Assembly: GCF_047948215.1 (NCBI RefSeq)
Contig: NC_134467.1
Span: 36,684,520 to 36,748,519, forward strand
From: Lycorma delicatula
Lineage: Eukaryota > Arthropoda > Insecta > Hemiptera > Fulgoridae
Direction of reading: 5' to 3'
DNA length: 64,000 bases
The notes below the pieces were generated by a model that was not told where the DNA came from, searched no databases, and saw nothing but the letters and a program-made list of their open reading frames with translations. A program made the translations under genes and the position numbers. This document shows positions 21,901 to 30,459 of the stretch, in pieces; the stretch's first letter is position 1; each line of letters starts with the position of its first letter.

Positions 21901-23390
21901 GGCTGTTGAGTTCCAACTCAGAAACTCTGTTTCCCATTTAATGATTACAAATGGGCATGATGACTGAAGTTGTATATTAGATGAAGCAAGTCCTCAATAT
22001 CCCAGGAAAAAAGATGAATTTCATTATTAGATGAAATGAATATTACTTTTGCTCGTTGCTAATTAAAGCCTTAATGAACCTTTGATGTAGATATAATCAA
22101 GTTGATTACTGTTAATATTTATGATTTTAAAATATAATTTATCTCATGTGATAAAATTCTCCTTTTAAGTTTCTAGATTATTAAAATTCATAAATAAAAT
22201 GAATATATTATAACGGTTTAAAAAATGTAATGTAATATTCTGCAGTAAAAATCATATGAAATGTAAAATTAGATTTATTTGAATAAATCATAGAAATTCA
22301 GAATTATTTAATAATTTTGAACTGTCGACTCGCTTTCAAATCACATGTTAAAATTAAAAAAAAACAAAAAACATCTCAGCGCATTTGGGCAAGATGAAAT
22401 TTATAAGCATATTAAATTTGATGAAAGCAATATTATCAACAATAAATAATACATAACATGTACACATAAGTATACATAATAAAAATGTTGAGGGAAATTT
22501 TATTTTTTCCATCTATGGTAGTGGTACCACTTATTTTACAGTGGTGGGGGAAGGTATTGATGTAAAGTTATTGTGGTAGGGGAAACCAGTATATATTTGC
22601 TTGATGGTTGAATTGTGCTTCATTCTATTTACAAAGCTTTATATATCTATGTTGCAAATTTTTATTTATTTAATTAAAAAATTAATCATTTCATGGTTTC
22701 TTATACGGTAAGATAAATTTATTATTTGAAAAAAGATTCTCGGTAATGTAATAACCTTTTTTGTAATTGTATTTTATGTAGTAAATAATTACTTTAAAAA
22801 TATTAGTTTTTGGATCCTTTTCTGTAGAAACCCATCATAATGCTAAGTATGCATAAAAATTATAGATATTTTTATAATATTCTTATCTTACTGCTGTATT
22901 TGTTTTCAAATCATTATTTAATATTTTATTCCATAATTTATATATTTTAAAATAGTTATATTATTATTTTAACATTTAAATCCATAAGGATTAATTATAA
23001 ATACCTTTGGATTTAATATTAACCAAAATACTGATAAAAAAGAAAGCAATTGGGTATTATGTAAAATTTACAGCTTTATATACTTCTACTAATGTATAGG
23101 CTTTCTATAACATTTATTACATCCAGAGTACATTTATGTTACATGTATGTGAGTTTAACGGAAAAGAAAATTGTATTCAGTTCACTTACCCCTGGCATAA
23201 TTTTGTTATTGACATCAGCCATAATATTTTCCCATGATTCTGGGTGAAACGGTGCTTCATCAGGTAGCAATGGCCGCAGATATCCTGGTTCCACATTTGG
23301 TGTTACTCTTCTGGAACCTAACGTCTCCATATATTCACACATATAATCGACCATTTCTTTGCCGCGTATTCGAAATTCATCTGTATCCAT
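970..23390 (-). CDS. Tdc: Tyrosine decarboxylase, first six coding exons (3' end outside window)
   Basis: PLP-dependent group II decarboxylase that converts tyrosine to tyramine, the precursor of octopamine, in insect neurons and other tissues. Six exons (23390-23190, 19712-19599, 15444-15393, 11672-11602, 3264-3028, 1278-970) join in frame with consistent phases, giving 328 residues. Signatures that favour Tdc over Ddc are [37 protein letters not shown] and SFNTNLNKW. The PLP lysine is residue 305, the aspartate that contacts the pyridine nitrogen is residue 273, and the active-site histidine is residue 193, close to the usual numbering in this family. The start is at the family's usual N terminus ([16 protein letters not shown]). 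Insect Tdc is normally about 600 residues or more, so the C-terminal half lies beyond position 1. Odd points: HVDGAYAG for the usual HVDAAYAG, and NTNLNK for NTNPNK. Ddc or amd are less likely. Family call very confident; which Tdc paralogue cannot be told. Confidence 0.93.
2044..2964 (+). mobile_element. Degenerate, internally deleted mariner (DD34D type) in Tdc intron 5
   Basis: Bounded by imperfect terminal inverted repeats beginning CAAGGTGTGG, with TA on both sides, 921 bp. Transposase fragments are readable: an N-terminal part ([15 protein letters not shown], about 2260-2400) and a C-terminal part at 2341-2814 with [10 protein letters not shown] and [15 protein letters not shown]. The second catalytic Asp is present, but 34 residues later the third is Asn. 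The middle of the gene, including the first Asp, is missing. Inactive. Confidence 0.85.
3028..3264 (-). CDS. Tdc: Tdc coding exon 5 (residues 147-225)
   Basis: Seventy-nine codons from TSASECVLV to LRGATLRQ, phase 0 on both sides. It includes YCSKEAHSC, whose histidine (residue 193) corresponds to the active-site His of DOPA decarboxylases. Donor GTAATA. The acceptor TTACAG is preceded by a TA microsatellite instead of a pyrimidine tract. Confidence 0.92.
3265..3296. repeat. TA microsatellite beside the Tdc exon 5 acceptor
   Basis: About 13 TA units directly abut the acceptor TTACAG of exon 5 and stand where a pyrimidine tract would normally lie on the minus strand. Confidence 0.85.
3300..4050. 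other. Tdc intron 4 sequence without recognisable feature
   Basis: AT-rich sequence with no open frame of note and no repeat that I could match elsewhere in the window. Confidence 0.4.
4057..4235 (-). mobile_element. 3' end fragment of LINE family A
   Basis: Closely resembles 18157-18335 and the 3' end of the longer copy at 28520-29190. Shared signatures on the plus strand are TGTTCTGCCATTAGGACAGG and CCTATCCTTTGCTAACCT. Only the distal part of the coding and 3' region remains. Confidence 0.7.
4458..4540 (-). mobile_element. Old copy of tRNA-derived SINE family 2 (head only)
   Basis: On the minus strand it follows the SINE2 head at 46481-46645 (TAGAATGGTAGTGTCTCG, then TTTCAAATCCCGGTCAGG), including a decayed B box. 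A 12-bp perfect palindrome, TTCCATTTCCAT and its reverse complement, lies just before it at 4422-4445. Confidence 0.6.
4545..5060 (+). mobile_element. Decayed LINE family C reverse-transcriptase C terminus
   Basis: Interrupted frames read [10 protein letters not shown] and later KIFFEAYGP-like, [11 protein letters not shown] and QEDLQRIGV, the post-RT tail of the same family seen at 40800-41520 and 38150-38300. Many stops; not functional. Confidence 0.6.
5965..6225. repeat. GC-rich island with two about 60-bp tandem units
   Basis: A sharp rise in G+C inside AT-rich intron. Two consecutive related units begin CAGAGCTTGCT near 6083 and near 6142 and share CGCCATTCCCA/CACCATTCCCA and TGGACACCTG/TGGACCCCTG. 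The earlier part (5975-6080) is similarly proline-codon-rich. Open for 92 codons on the plus strand, but that follows from composition. It resembles a minisatellite or a fragment of a GC-rich repeat; not identified. Confidence 0.6.
6312..6615 (-). mobile_element. tRNA-derived SINE family 1, full-length copy with target-site duplication
   Basis: Flanked by a 15-bp direct repeat, ATAATAATAGTAACT, at 6297-6311 and 6616-6630. Read on the minus strand it starts with the tRNA-like head ACCCACCGGGTTGGTCTAGT, has an A-box-like TGGTCTAGTGG and a B-box-like GTTCAAGTCC, then a body containing TTTGGTGGTTGGGTTTCAAT, and ends with the tail CCTCTGAAGTATTATC and an A/G-rich run. Pol III transcription and LINE-borne insertion are inferred. 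Confidence 0.9.
6635..8340. other. Tdc intron 4, AT-rich, no gene seen
   Basis: No credible reading frame. The segment 7020-7110 is slightly GC-richer and may be old repeat, but it was not matched elsewhere. Confidence 0.4.
8347..8535 (+). mobile_element. Diverged, 3'-truncated SINE family 1 copy
   Basis: Contains a decayed head (AACCTAATGGGTTAGTCTAT), a B-box-like AAGTTCGAGACC and the conserved body TTTGGTGGTTGGGTTTCAAT. It breaks off near 8535, where another repeat begins. Confidence 0.8.
8540..8770. repeat. Unclassified repeat also found at 32560-32830
   Basis: Aligns with 32580-32780 over shared blocks such as GCCATATGATG/GCCTTATGATG, then a pyrimidine-rich part, then CCTGATG/TCTGATG and ATGCCTCAG. 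No coding capacity that I trust. Confidence 0.55.
8960..9735 (-). mobile_element. R1/Jockey-like LINE: C-terminal coding remnant and 3' UTR
   Basis: The minus-strand frame 9732-9355 (125 codons) encodes the end of a LINE ORF2: [20 protein letters not shown] followed by the zinc-knuckle pattern CX2CX7HX4C (CPDC, then H and C in DHDLYVC). It is 5' truncated. The lower-numbered part, 8960-9354, is probably the 3' UTR and contains CTACACCTCACGGCTGCATG twice (near 9072 and 9174). Lies in Tdc intron 4 in the same orientation as Tdc. Confidence 0.75.
9755..9830 (+). mobile_element. SINE-like body fragment
   Basis: AGTTGTCAGCCTGAGTCTCT and the following ATTTACCAG-like bases resemble the 3' part of the SINE1 copy at 56197-56430 (GTAGTTGACCTGAGTTTG, TTTACCGGTACAG). 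Short and diverged. Confidence 0.4.
9902..9937. repeat. TA microsatellite
   Basis: About 18 uninterrupted TA units in Tdc intron 4. Confidence 0.9.
10480..11570 (+). mobile_element. 5'-truncated LINE family S in Tdc intron 4, antisense to Tdc
   Basis: Begins inside the reverse transcriptase ([14 protein letters not shown]), passes RT blocks [17 protein letters not shown] and [10 protein letters not shown], then the post-RT region and ends AASNQSND and GAAGACA plus an A-run. The frame is broken by stops near 10533 and 11070 and by a frameshift near 11325; the parts 10534-11070 and 11316-11552 stay open. Its 3' end stops about 30 bp from the donor of Tdc exon 4. Related copies: 36512-36884, 49620-50495 and 57105-57950. 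Confidence 0.88.
11602..11672 (-). CDS. Tdc: Tdc coding exon 4 (residues 123-146)
   Basis: Completes the split glycine codon and encodes [18 protein letters not shown] and GGVIQ, ending in phase 0 at a GTGATA donor. The A-rich 3' end of an antisense LINE copy (10480-11570) lies only about 30 bp beyond its donor, so this exon sits almost against a retrotransposon. Confidence 0.9.
11685..13530. other. Tdc intron 3, first part
   Basis: AT-rich, no gene. It contains an imperfect inverted repeat at 12696-12724 and 12738-12766 (29-nt arms ending in TGTAATAAAATG) followed by a short direct repeat of the arm base (TCAAAGAGATTTGT). Confidence 0.5.
13536..13814. mobile_element. Foldback (hairpin) element in Tdc intron 3
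   Basis: Two arms of about 120-130 bp are imperfect reverse complements. Outer ends are TTAATCTGATCAATCCAAGT and ACTTGGGTTGATCGGATTAA; inner arms contain CCAAGCAAGAGCAC and GTGCTCTTGCTTGG. A loop of about 35 nt lies near 13665-13695. No protein is encoded. It looks like a foldback MITE; an unmobilised inverted duplication is the alternative. Confidence 0.8.
14185..14660 (+). repeat. Unclassified interspersed repeat (copy 1), begins with a self-complementary motif
   Basis: Starts with ACTTCCTTGTACGAAGTAAA and matches, in reverse, 55185-55616. Shared blocks include CTAGTTTTGGCGTGAC, AGGATGTTGAAATTTT, CTCATTGAGAGCTTTT and TTAACTGCA. No coding potential seen; non-autonomous. Confidence 0.75.
14665..15390. 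other. Tdc intron 3, distal part
   Basis: AT-rich with homopolymer A and T runs; nothing recognised. Confidence 0.4.
15393..15444 (-). CDS. Tdc: Tdc coding exon 3 (residues 106-122 plus one base)
   Basis: A 52-nt exon encoding [17 protein letters not shown] and the first base of a glycine codon. It lies between a TTTTTTCAG acceptor and a GTAATG donor. The split glycine codon is completed by the first two bases of exon 4, which supports the join. Confidence 0.9.
15450..17690. other. Tdc intron 2, no gene seen
   Basis: Very AT-rich, with long T runs (about 16347-16368, 17383-17397). Minus-strand open frames at 16672-17168 are due to composition and have no recognisable protein motif. Confidence 0.4.
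17700..18150 (+). mobile_element. Decayed LINE reverse-transcriptase remnant
   Basis: Broken frames resemble the post-RT region of LINEs: [25 protein letters not shown], then ELRIRKK-like and [13 protein letters not shown] text. Stops throughout. Confidence 0.5.
18157..18335 (-). mobile_element. 3' end fragment of LINE family A
   Basis: Similar to 28520-28690 and 4057-4235 (TGTTCTGCCATTAGGATAGG, CTATCCTTTGCTAACCT, TTTGAAATCTCTTC). It directly abuts the LINE remnant at 17700-18150, which is in the opposite orientation. Confidence 0.65.
18340..19590. other. Tdc intron 2, no gene seen
   Basis: AT-rich; the 62-codon plus-strand frame at 18540 shows no motif and is not supported as a gene. Confidence 0.4.
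19599..19712 (-). CDS. Tdc: Tdc coding exon 2 (residues 68-105)
   Basis: Thirty-eight codons starting [14 protein letters not shown] and ending IGCIGFSW, phase 0 on both sides, with a CAG acceptor and GTAAGT donor. It carries the [13 protein letters not shown] segment conserved in aromatic amino acid decarboxylases. Ninety-four of its 114 bases plus four donor-side intron bases occur again, without any difference, at 25540-25637. Confidence 0.93.
19720..20830. other. Tdc intron 1, no gene seen
   Basis: AT-rich. Bases 20478-20560 weakly resemble the decayed SINE2 head (ATTGGAATTCAAATGC), too weak to call. Confidence 0.35.
20840..21160 (+). mobile_element. Decayed LINE family B, C-terminal remnant
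   Basis: Fragments such as [11 protein letters not shown], a tail [20 protein letters not shown] and [14 protein letters not shown] follow the usual order of LINE post-RT tails (…LRWLGHV…, …GRPRLRWLDD…). Frames are interrupted. Its end is continued by a perfect hairpin. Confidence 0.55.
21161..21234. repeat. Perfect 35-bp inverted duplication, 4-nt loop
   Basis: Bases 21161-21195 are repeated as an exact reverse complement at 21200-21234, with ACCC between. The left arm continues the LINE B remnant, so the right arm is the added copy. Confidence 0.95.
21240..23130. other. Tdc intron 1, distal part, no gene seen
   Basis: AT-rich. Bases 21720-21930 are somewhat GC-richer and may be old repeat. 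Nothing recognised. Confidence 0.4.
23190..23390 (-). CDS. Tdc: Tdc coding exon 1 (residues 1-67)
   Basis: Contains the start codon and 67 complete codons, ending MPG in phase 0 at a GTAAGT donor. It encodes the N-terminal segment with [21 protein letters not shown], the part that swaps between subunits in this dimeric enzyme family. Ten nucleotides of 5' UTR precede the ATG before a splice acceptor, so transcription starts in a separate exon further right. Confidence 0.93.
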
Positions 23391-23403
23391 TATTTAATTT
23401 CTG
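23391..23403 (-). other. 5' UTR tail and splice acceptor upstream of the Tdc start codon
   Basis: Read on the minus strand, GTTTCAG is followed by ten A/T-rich bases and then the ATG. This is a plausible 3' splice site and implies a non-coding first exon, as is known for some related insect decarboxylase genes. The upstream exon and promoter could not be located. Confidence 0.55.
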
Positions 23404-23549
23404 AAACATAATTTTATAAAAAATTAAAATTTATTATTGTGTTGAGTTTTGCTATGTAATCCTAATTTTAATCTACAATTAATATCGGTTCTTAATATTA
23501 TTGGGTGAAAAAAATTATCATTTTGAATATTATTATTATGCTTTTACGG

Positions 23550-24175
23550 CCAACATGGGACCACTTAAGTCAATTTTAGTTAGATCTTTTCTGAGAAAAG
23601 CGTGTTATTTTACTCTTCCGAGCTGCCCAGTATTTCTTCAGATCTTGCTTTCTTTTCTTCATCTGTAAACACCCTCTTCATTGTATTTTGTCATTTGTCT
23701 GTCTTTTGTTTAAGTCTAATGTTTTTGTGTTTTAGCTTTGTAATTTTTCCAGTTTTATTCTGTAGGTCAGTCAGGGAAATTCCCAATTCTTTCATATCTT
23801 CTCTAATTTATTTGTTCCATCCTACTTCTAGCTTTTGGAACCAGAGCTTTTCATTCATATTTCTTGACAGTCTTGTTTCCAATGTTCTTATGAGATGACC
23901 AAAGAAAGAGATTCTTTTTTTCCGCATAGTATCAGTAACAGGCTCTATTTCTCGATACACCACCTCATTTAGCACAATCCACCATCGGCCTTCTTTTTGG
24001 TGTTTTTTATTGATACACGTTCTGACAATTCTCCTCTCTATTTTCAGAATTTTATCAATTTGGTTTTCTGAGTGATTTTGAAAAGGGTCTCGCTTCCGTA
24101 GGTGACTTCTGGCTGAACTACAGTTTTATAATGTCTCGAAAGGCATTTTTTGTTATATGTTGACCAAGTTAATTT
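23550..24175 (-). mobile_element. LINE family C, C-terminal remnant with 3' end
   Basis: Minus-strand frames read KTVVQPEVTYGSETLFK, ILKIERRIVRTCINKKHQKE, RKKRISFFGHLIRTLETRLS and KLWFQKLEVGWNK, then a tail with FTDEEKKARSEEI and a 3' end close to that at 58920-59210 (AGTGGTCCCATGTTGGCC). Frameshifts near 24060 and stops near 23815. Lies upstream of the Tdc coding start. Confidence 0.7.
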
Positions 24176-24205
24176 TTGGGATTTAATCATTTTATTTGTC
24201 CTGTT

Positions 24206-24209
24206 TTGA

Positions 24210-24250
<41 letters not shown>

Positions 24251-24251
24251 C
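24206..24251. repeat. Compound TA / TG microsatellite
   Basis: About 11 TA units run directly into about 11 TG units. Confidence 0.9.
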
Positions 24252-24289
24252 GTTTGTTTTTTTTTTAAGGGATTTTTCAAATGGATTGC

Positions 24290-25530
24290 ACCAATGTACT
24301 TTATTTGAATGTAAAACTTTTTTTTTAAATGTTACCTTTGTCTGAGCTAGCGTTTACTATTTGGTAAAGTTCTTCAAAGATTACCGCTGGGACTGCACAA
24401 TTGTTGTGGTCTTGATGTCTGAACTTTTTTTTTATTCATTATTGTCTATGATGTGTTGGAAAAATGTGTATGTTGTGTTTGCTCATTTTGAATGTTGATG
24501 CTCATTTTGAAAACATGTGTTTATATGTTTTGAGTGTGTCAGATGTGCCCAATTTGCATTATTTATTGTTTATATTTAAATTTTTATATTATTATTATTA
24601 TATTATTGTTGATATTTCAGAATGTCTGACTCATTTCAATGAGGTGATTTATGAAAATGGACTCGGTGATGCAATGAAGTGCATTTATAATTTTTTTATA
24701 TTTTTGCAAAACGTTAGGTCCTGTTTGTCCTATATAGAATTTTGTTGTGGTATTTGGAATCAAAAATAGTAGGTTTGTATAAATCCCCCAGATAAAACAA
24801 ATTTACATAATTGTTTTTATAAGTTTTTTTTTTTTTGTCTAACAATGTGAATTTAGTTTTTCAAATATAGCATTATTGGTAAAATAACTATTACACATAG
24901 CAGTTTAAGAATAGCTAGTGTGTAATCTGAATTTGTTTTATTAACAATTAATGCAAGTGCAACATAATAGATTGCTTTTTTATATTTCTGGGCATTTTTT
25001 TTAATTTAAGTAATTTTTTATTGTTTTTTTTTTTTTTATGTTTTTTCTTCAGAAATTGGTATAAGAGTTTGTTTATTAATTTTTCGTTGCATACTTTGCC
25101 TGCCACTAAATATTTTATTCTATAAAGTTAGTTCTGTTTGGGAAAGAGGGATTTTTATTTAGTCTTTTTATCATGGTTTTAAAAGCTGGAAGTTTGATTG
25201 TATGGAATGATTAAAAGATCCGTATCACTTGTACATATATGGTTTTCTGTTGATTTTGAACGTATGTCCATGTTTATGTTTTGTGATTGTGATTTTTTGT
25301 CTTTTTCATATTTATCAGTGAAAGATATTTTTGTGAATTTTATTTTTTACTGTGAGTTGTAATTATTTTTTACAAACCTTTTATTTTAACAAGTAATATT
25401 TGCTCAAACATCAACACAATATAAAAATCTTGCACATATAAACAACACAAACTAAGCACACTTTAGTATTACTCCCTATGACATCACAATACTTACTGAA
25501 GTACTTTGTGCCACTAAAAGAGTTTAACAC
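24290..25530. other. Intergenic upstream of Tdc, no gene seen
   Basis: T-rich on the plus strand with long T runs. A non-coding Tdc exon and its promoter may be here but were not identifiable. Confidence 0.35.
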
Positions 25531-25539
25531 AAACTCGTG

Positions 25540-25637
25540 TTACCCATGAAAATCCAATGCATCCTATTATATCAGACAGCATATCACCTAATATTGATGG
25601 ATATGAATTTCCGGATGGAAAATATGCATGAAAACGT
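25540..25637 (-). pseudogene. Exact partial copy of Tdc exon 2
   Basis: Ninety-eight bases identical to 19595-19692: the last 94 bases of exon 2 and four bases of its donor, in the same orientation as Tdc and about 2.1 kb upstream of the start-codon exon. The first 20 bases of the exon and its acceptor are missing, and neither flank matches the source, so the copy cannot be spliced as the original is. Full identity means it is recent or was copied during repair. A remnant of a second Tdc gene is less likely because no other exon was seen nearby. An assembly error is possible. Confidence 0.85.
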
Positions 25638-27257
25638 TGAGACTCGCTAGTTTTAACTTGTTAAAATTAGCTCATACTTTTGAGGTTTTTTTTAGAAACA
25701 TTAAATATAATTAATTCAAACTTTGAATATTTTTTGTATATATTTTGAAATCCATCAAAATACAATTTAGGATATTACAATATAAGTCAGTGTCCCAAAA
25801 GATTTATGTTATGGAATTTCTTTTACAGTTATGGAACTGATTTTCTGTGCATAAAATCAAAATCATGCAAATTGAAATTATTTCATCCATAAGCATATTT
25901 AGTTGTTGGGATTAATTGGTTCTATGACTATGATCCAAGGAATTTGGAGACATTAATTTGTCATAAACATGTCGTAATTAATTCAAAATTGAATAAAATA
26001 ATTAAAAAAATTTTTAAATGCGTAACTAATTATACTGATAATAAAAATTATATTTATTATACATGTTATGACGGACAATATTTGAAAAAAAAAGAAAAGA
26101 AATGCATTAAATACAAATAAAACACAATTCATTAATCCAAACAATTTGTTTATTTGTATGTAAAATGATTCCCTTTTGTTTATTATCTATCTTAGTGCTT
26201 TTTATGATTTTCATTAATTTCAGATTCACAGTTAATGGTATAACACAATTATTTTTTGTTGCATTATGTATACAGAAAGGTTGATTTAAAAACGTAACTG
26301 CCTGAATTGTGTTAGAATTGTCAATATCTGAATGCTTGTTTCTGATTAACTAGTCTCAAGTTTAATTCCTGCTATACATAATTGCATGTCTGAGAACATA
26401 ACTGAATAAAATGTAAAAAAAAAAAAACTACTGGAAACAATTTACTGATCATTAAGTTTGACTCAGACTTCAAAAGTTAAATAACTTAAAATTTAAAAAG
26501 ACTGTTGAAAAAATTATTATTTTTTTTTTAATTTATTCATTTCGGCTTTATTTTTATTTTAGATATTGATAGACTAACAAAATCACTCTCTATTTAATAA
26601 AAAATAAATAAAACTGTTCACAAGAATCAGAAGAAAAGGAATGTGGTATCTTGAGAAAAATAAATACTGAAAAAAATATAATGCAATTGAGAGGATAAGC
26701 TAACTACTTGGAGTTCAGAAATATAAATTATTTTTTCGCCTAGGTTTTCTAAAACTAAGTTTTACATAGATAATCTGTACATGAAATAGTATTTAAGAAA
26801 AGGACGTATGTAAAAATATTTGATTTATAAAATTAACTGATGTAGAATTTTTAAGAAGTTGGTATACAAATTATTTATTTTATATTTTTTGCTTTAATTA
26901 ATTACTTTTATAAACAGTTTGATTTTTATCAAACCATTTACATAAAATCATATGATCCCCACCTGATGATGTTTAATAGTTCTTGAAACATATTGTAAAA
27001 TATAAAATATTGAAGTAATAAAATTAATTTAATAATGTTATTGTTAATTTAAATTTAGTGCTGTACTTTGTGAACAGCACTAATTTTTTACCTTTCAGGT
27101 AGGTAGAGTTCAGTTTCTTCATTCTTAGAAAGTCATTCAGTCTCCTTTAAGATTTAGCTAGATGTATTTGTTTGGAGTTTATGTTAATTATATACTGACG
27201 GGAATGTTGCGTTTGGTATTTGCATTAGTGGCATCCTAGCTGAGGTTTGATTGAAAG

Positions 27258-27398
27258 ATGTCATTGCCAAGTTACTGAAGATGACCTCCAATAAAGCCTA
27301 TAAGGGCTGGGTACGGAGGAGGTGGCATGACGACAGAAACCGTTACATGGAGGATGTCTTATCCTATGGTGTCAAAGTGTACTTTGTGAATCTATAAA
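27258..27398 (+). pseudogene. Short coding-like fragment, unrecognised
   Basis: A 45-codon stretch preceded by an in-frame stop and ending in a stop reads KMTSNKAYKGWVRRRWHDDR and then NRYMEDVLSYGVKVYFVNL. G+C is well above the surroundings. No start in a good context and no family recognised; most likely a fragment of a repeat or retropseudogene. Confidence 0.3.
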
Positions 27399-28209
27399 CA
27401 GTTAATTTTAAATTTTGTTTTAAAAAAAAATTGATTTCGTACTTGAATATAAATCAATTTGATAAAAACACTTCTTTAAGTTATATAGGACCTGTACACA
27501 TTTAGGAAAATATTATATATATATATATATTTATTTTACCTGAAATTTAAGTTTTTTATGTTTAATTGTGATACTAATTTGCAATAATAGTCACTTTACA
27601 GACAGTTTGTTGTCACACTAAATATTACTAGCAAGTTTAATGTGTAGATTGTTTTCTTTATGCACTGCATGAAGTAAATGAATAGTTTTTTATTATACGT
27701 ATATACTGAGGCTTCACTTTAGTTTACATTTTGTTTATTTTTTTATCATCATTTATTTGTTATAGAATCAATCATCTTGTCATTTTATATCATAAATAGG
27801 TAATTAACTGAACCTGCTTTAATTTTTAGTATCTTTAATATATAGATAATTACTTCAGGTTATATAAAGAGATATAATTTATAATTATCTAAAGATAAGA
27901 TGAGTCGTGTGTAAGTAGGGGAATCTGTTACAAAAAGGGTGGGGGACAAATATTGTTATCTAGGATGTGTAGATCAGTTAATTTCTTAGTATGCAAGAGA
28001 ATTTTGTATTATGTGTGTATGAATGTTTACCTGAGGTAGCTTAGAGAATTCTAAGTGAAACGTAGTGTATTTAATTTATAAGTTTGTATAGTTGATTGGT
28101 TAACCCAAGAGATTAATAAAAATAATATTTTAAAATAAAATATGTCTTATATTTAATTCTATCCAGTCAAAAGGAAAATAAACTTAAATGAATTACATTT
28201 AAGTTAATA

Positions 28210-28212
<3 letters not shown>

Positions 28213-28240
<28 letters not shown>
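28213..28240. repeat. TA microsatellite
   Basis: About 14 TA units, followed by imperfect TA/TG-rich sequence to 28290. Confidence 0.9.
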
Positions 28241-28243
<3 letters not shown>

Positions 28244-28519
28244 TATGCGTATATACATATATGTATATGTCCGTGTATGTGTTTGTGTATTATATGTATT
28301 TTTTAATTACTACATGACCAGCTGTTTTATTAGTTATTAGATGGTTTAGCAAGTTATTACAACATGGCACTAAAATATTACTGTTTTATTTAAATTTTTT
28401 TTTAATCTCATTCCTTTGTTAAGATTTTCTCAGAGATCTTTGCTTCATCAGAATGTATATATATTTGTATACAGAACGATAACAAAGTATGGCAGCAATC
28501 TTCGACAACTTTTCAACAT

Positions 28520-29190
28520 TTCATTCATAGTGTTCTGCCATTAGGACAGTCCTGTCATGGCTGCTGCGCCCTTTCACCTTGTTCTATCCTTTGCTAACCT
28601 CCTTGTTTTAGCAGATTTTCCCTTTTTCATAATTCCGTCCATGATTTGAAATCTCCTTCCATTCACTGAGCCTTTTATCGCATCCACTAATAAACACCTT
28701 CTCCTTGTACTATGTCCTAGCCAGTCCTTTTCATATATTAAATCATGTTTAGCATTTTCCTGCCCTCTCCGATTCATCTTAATACTAATTCATTTGTTAT
28801 ATGATCTTGCCATCTGATTATTTATCATTGTATGCTACACCCACATCTCAAAAACCTTAATTCCTATTTCTGTCTGATTTTATCATCGTCCACGTTTTAG
28901 CTCCATAGAGCATCACACTCCAAGTAAAACATTTCATTAATTTCTTCCTTAACGCTAAGTTTAACTTTCCGCTTAGCAGTTTTCTCTTCTTGTTAAATTT
29001 CTGCTTACTTCTTGATATTCTTATTTTAATTTTTACTCTGCAAGTCAGGTCATCAGTTATAAAGCTCCGTAAGTACTGAAATTCCTTCACCTGCTCTAAA
29101 ATTTCATTTCCTATCTTAATCGCCGTCATCTTCTCCAGTGCCATACATTTTGTCTTCTTTTTGTTCATCCTCATATTCTGACTTTTGCAA
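28520..29190 (-). mobile_element. LINE family A, 5'-truncated copy
   Basis: The minus-strand frame at 29174-28857 reads KKTKCMALEKMTAIKIGNEI, EQVKEFQYLRSFITDD and FTWSVMLYGAKTWTM: the region after the RT domain, including the WSV.LYG.ETWT block common in insect LINEs. A second frame, 28777-28574, holds the tail. The longest of three family A copies in the window. Inactive. Confidence 0.75.
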
Positions 29191-29199
29191 CTTCATTTA

Positions 29200-30370
29200 A
29201 GTTATCCGTTCAAGAGTTAAACATAGAAAAATAAAATTTAACAAACTGTTCTGATAAAAATGATCTATTATTTTGGTATTGTACAACTATATCCTAAGTA
29301 CCGACAACTAAAAAATTTTAAGTGGAAAGGATGTAAATGTGATATAATATTATGGGCTTATCAAAACAATGTTTTCCATAGTTAGTTTCAAAAGTAGTCC
29401 GAACAATCTATTAAACAACTGATCAACAGTAATTCACCAATAAAATAAAATGCTATAAATTTCTGTACTAAAAATTATATATTTTTCAGTATGAGACCAG
29501 TATTTTGGGTGTACTATAAGCCACTATTGAAATTAGCTGTGAAAAAAATTAAATGGTTACCAGTTTGTTCAGGTTGTCATAGTCTGAAGTTTTTTACATC
29601 AACATTTATGTTTTTCAATGCCCTTTAAAATAATGTGTCATAACTGTACCCATTACATTTAAAATTTTTAGTTGTTCTTCTCTTGGGGATTCTTTGGGTG
29701 TAGATTCTTTCAAGGCATTTGCTAAATTTCATTTTTCTATCTTTAATTATTTAATTCGTTTAAAAGTTAACATAATTTGTTAACAGTCATTATATATTTA
29801 TATATAAATACACAAAGTGATTAAAAACGTAATTCAAAATAGAAATTTATTATCTTTCCTATCTCAGTTGTGAAATTAAAATAAAAATTCTGCTGCTATT
29901 CATTTTTTGTTAGTAGGAAATGCACGTATTGTTTTGGTATACCATATTTTAAGTATGTAAATTTTTTTTTAATTTTAGTTAGATTTATCTAGCAAAACTA
30001 TCTTGTTCAAATATTTTTTAATTCATTTTTTTAATAATTAGCTTTCTTTTCTGTTTTTCATAACTACACAGAATTTTTAACAGTTTTTCTACTCCCATTG
30101 TATTCTAAAAAAATACCTTTTTTATAAATATTAGAAATCAAATTTGTTGTAATTAAATATACTGCCAAAGCAATAGTTTAATTATGTGCCAACAGATTGT
30201 AATAGCAGAATATAACTAATCTGGTCAAACCAAAGAAACTGTACAGGTAGGCAAGGAGCAATCTCTTTGCCACCTCAACTGCCCTTTTATTTAATGCATG
30301 TTTCTTGATAATGTGTTTGGTATCATGCAACATTATATTTTTTCTTACAAATTGTTTTAACATTACAATT
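29200..30370. other. Intergenic region upstream of GNL2
   Basis: AT-rich, no gene or repeat recognised. The GNL2 promoter and first exon probably lie here, but no core element can be assigned with confidence. Confidence 0.4.
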
Positions 30371-30372
30371 AA

Positions 30373-30400
30373 TTTTTCTTCTCTTTTCTTTTTTTTATAG
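30373..30400 (+). other. Predicted splice acceptor in the GNL2 5' UTR
   Basis: A long pyrimidine run ends in TATAG 60 bases before the GNL2 start codon. It suggests that a 5' UTR intron is removed and that the coding exon begins at 30401. The matching donor exon upstream could not be assigned. Confidence 0.5.
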
Positions 30401-30459
30401 ATCATCATCGCAAGTGATTTTTATTCTTTAAAGATAAAGTTAATAAAGACGAAACAAAA

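Larger units (their letters stand above)
25640..28500. other. Intergenic, AT-rich
   Basis: No gene recognised. It contains a short GC-richer coding-like stretch at 27255-27398 (listed separately) and a TA microsatellite at 28213-28240. Confidence 0.4.

Noticed and set aside
970..23390. DOPA decarboxylase (Ddc) or amd as identity of the decarboxylase
   Set aside because: [20 protein letters not shown] and the NTN-NK form of the lysine motif are those of tyrosine decarboxylase; Ddc typically has THWHSP, IQGTASE and NFNPHK.
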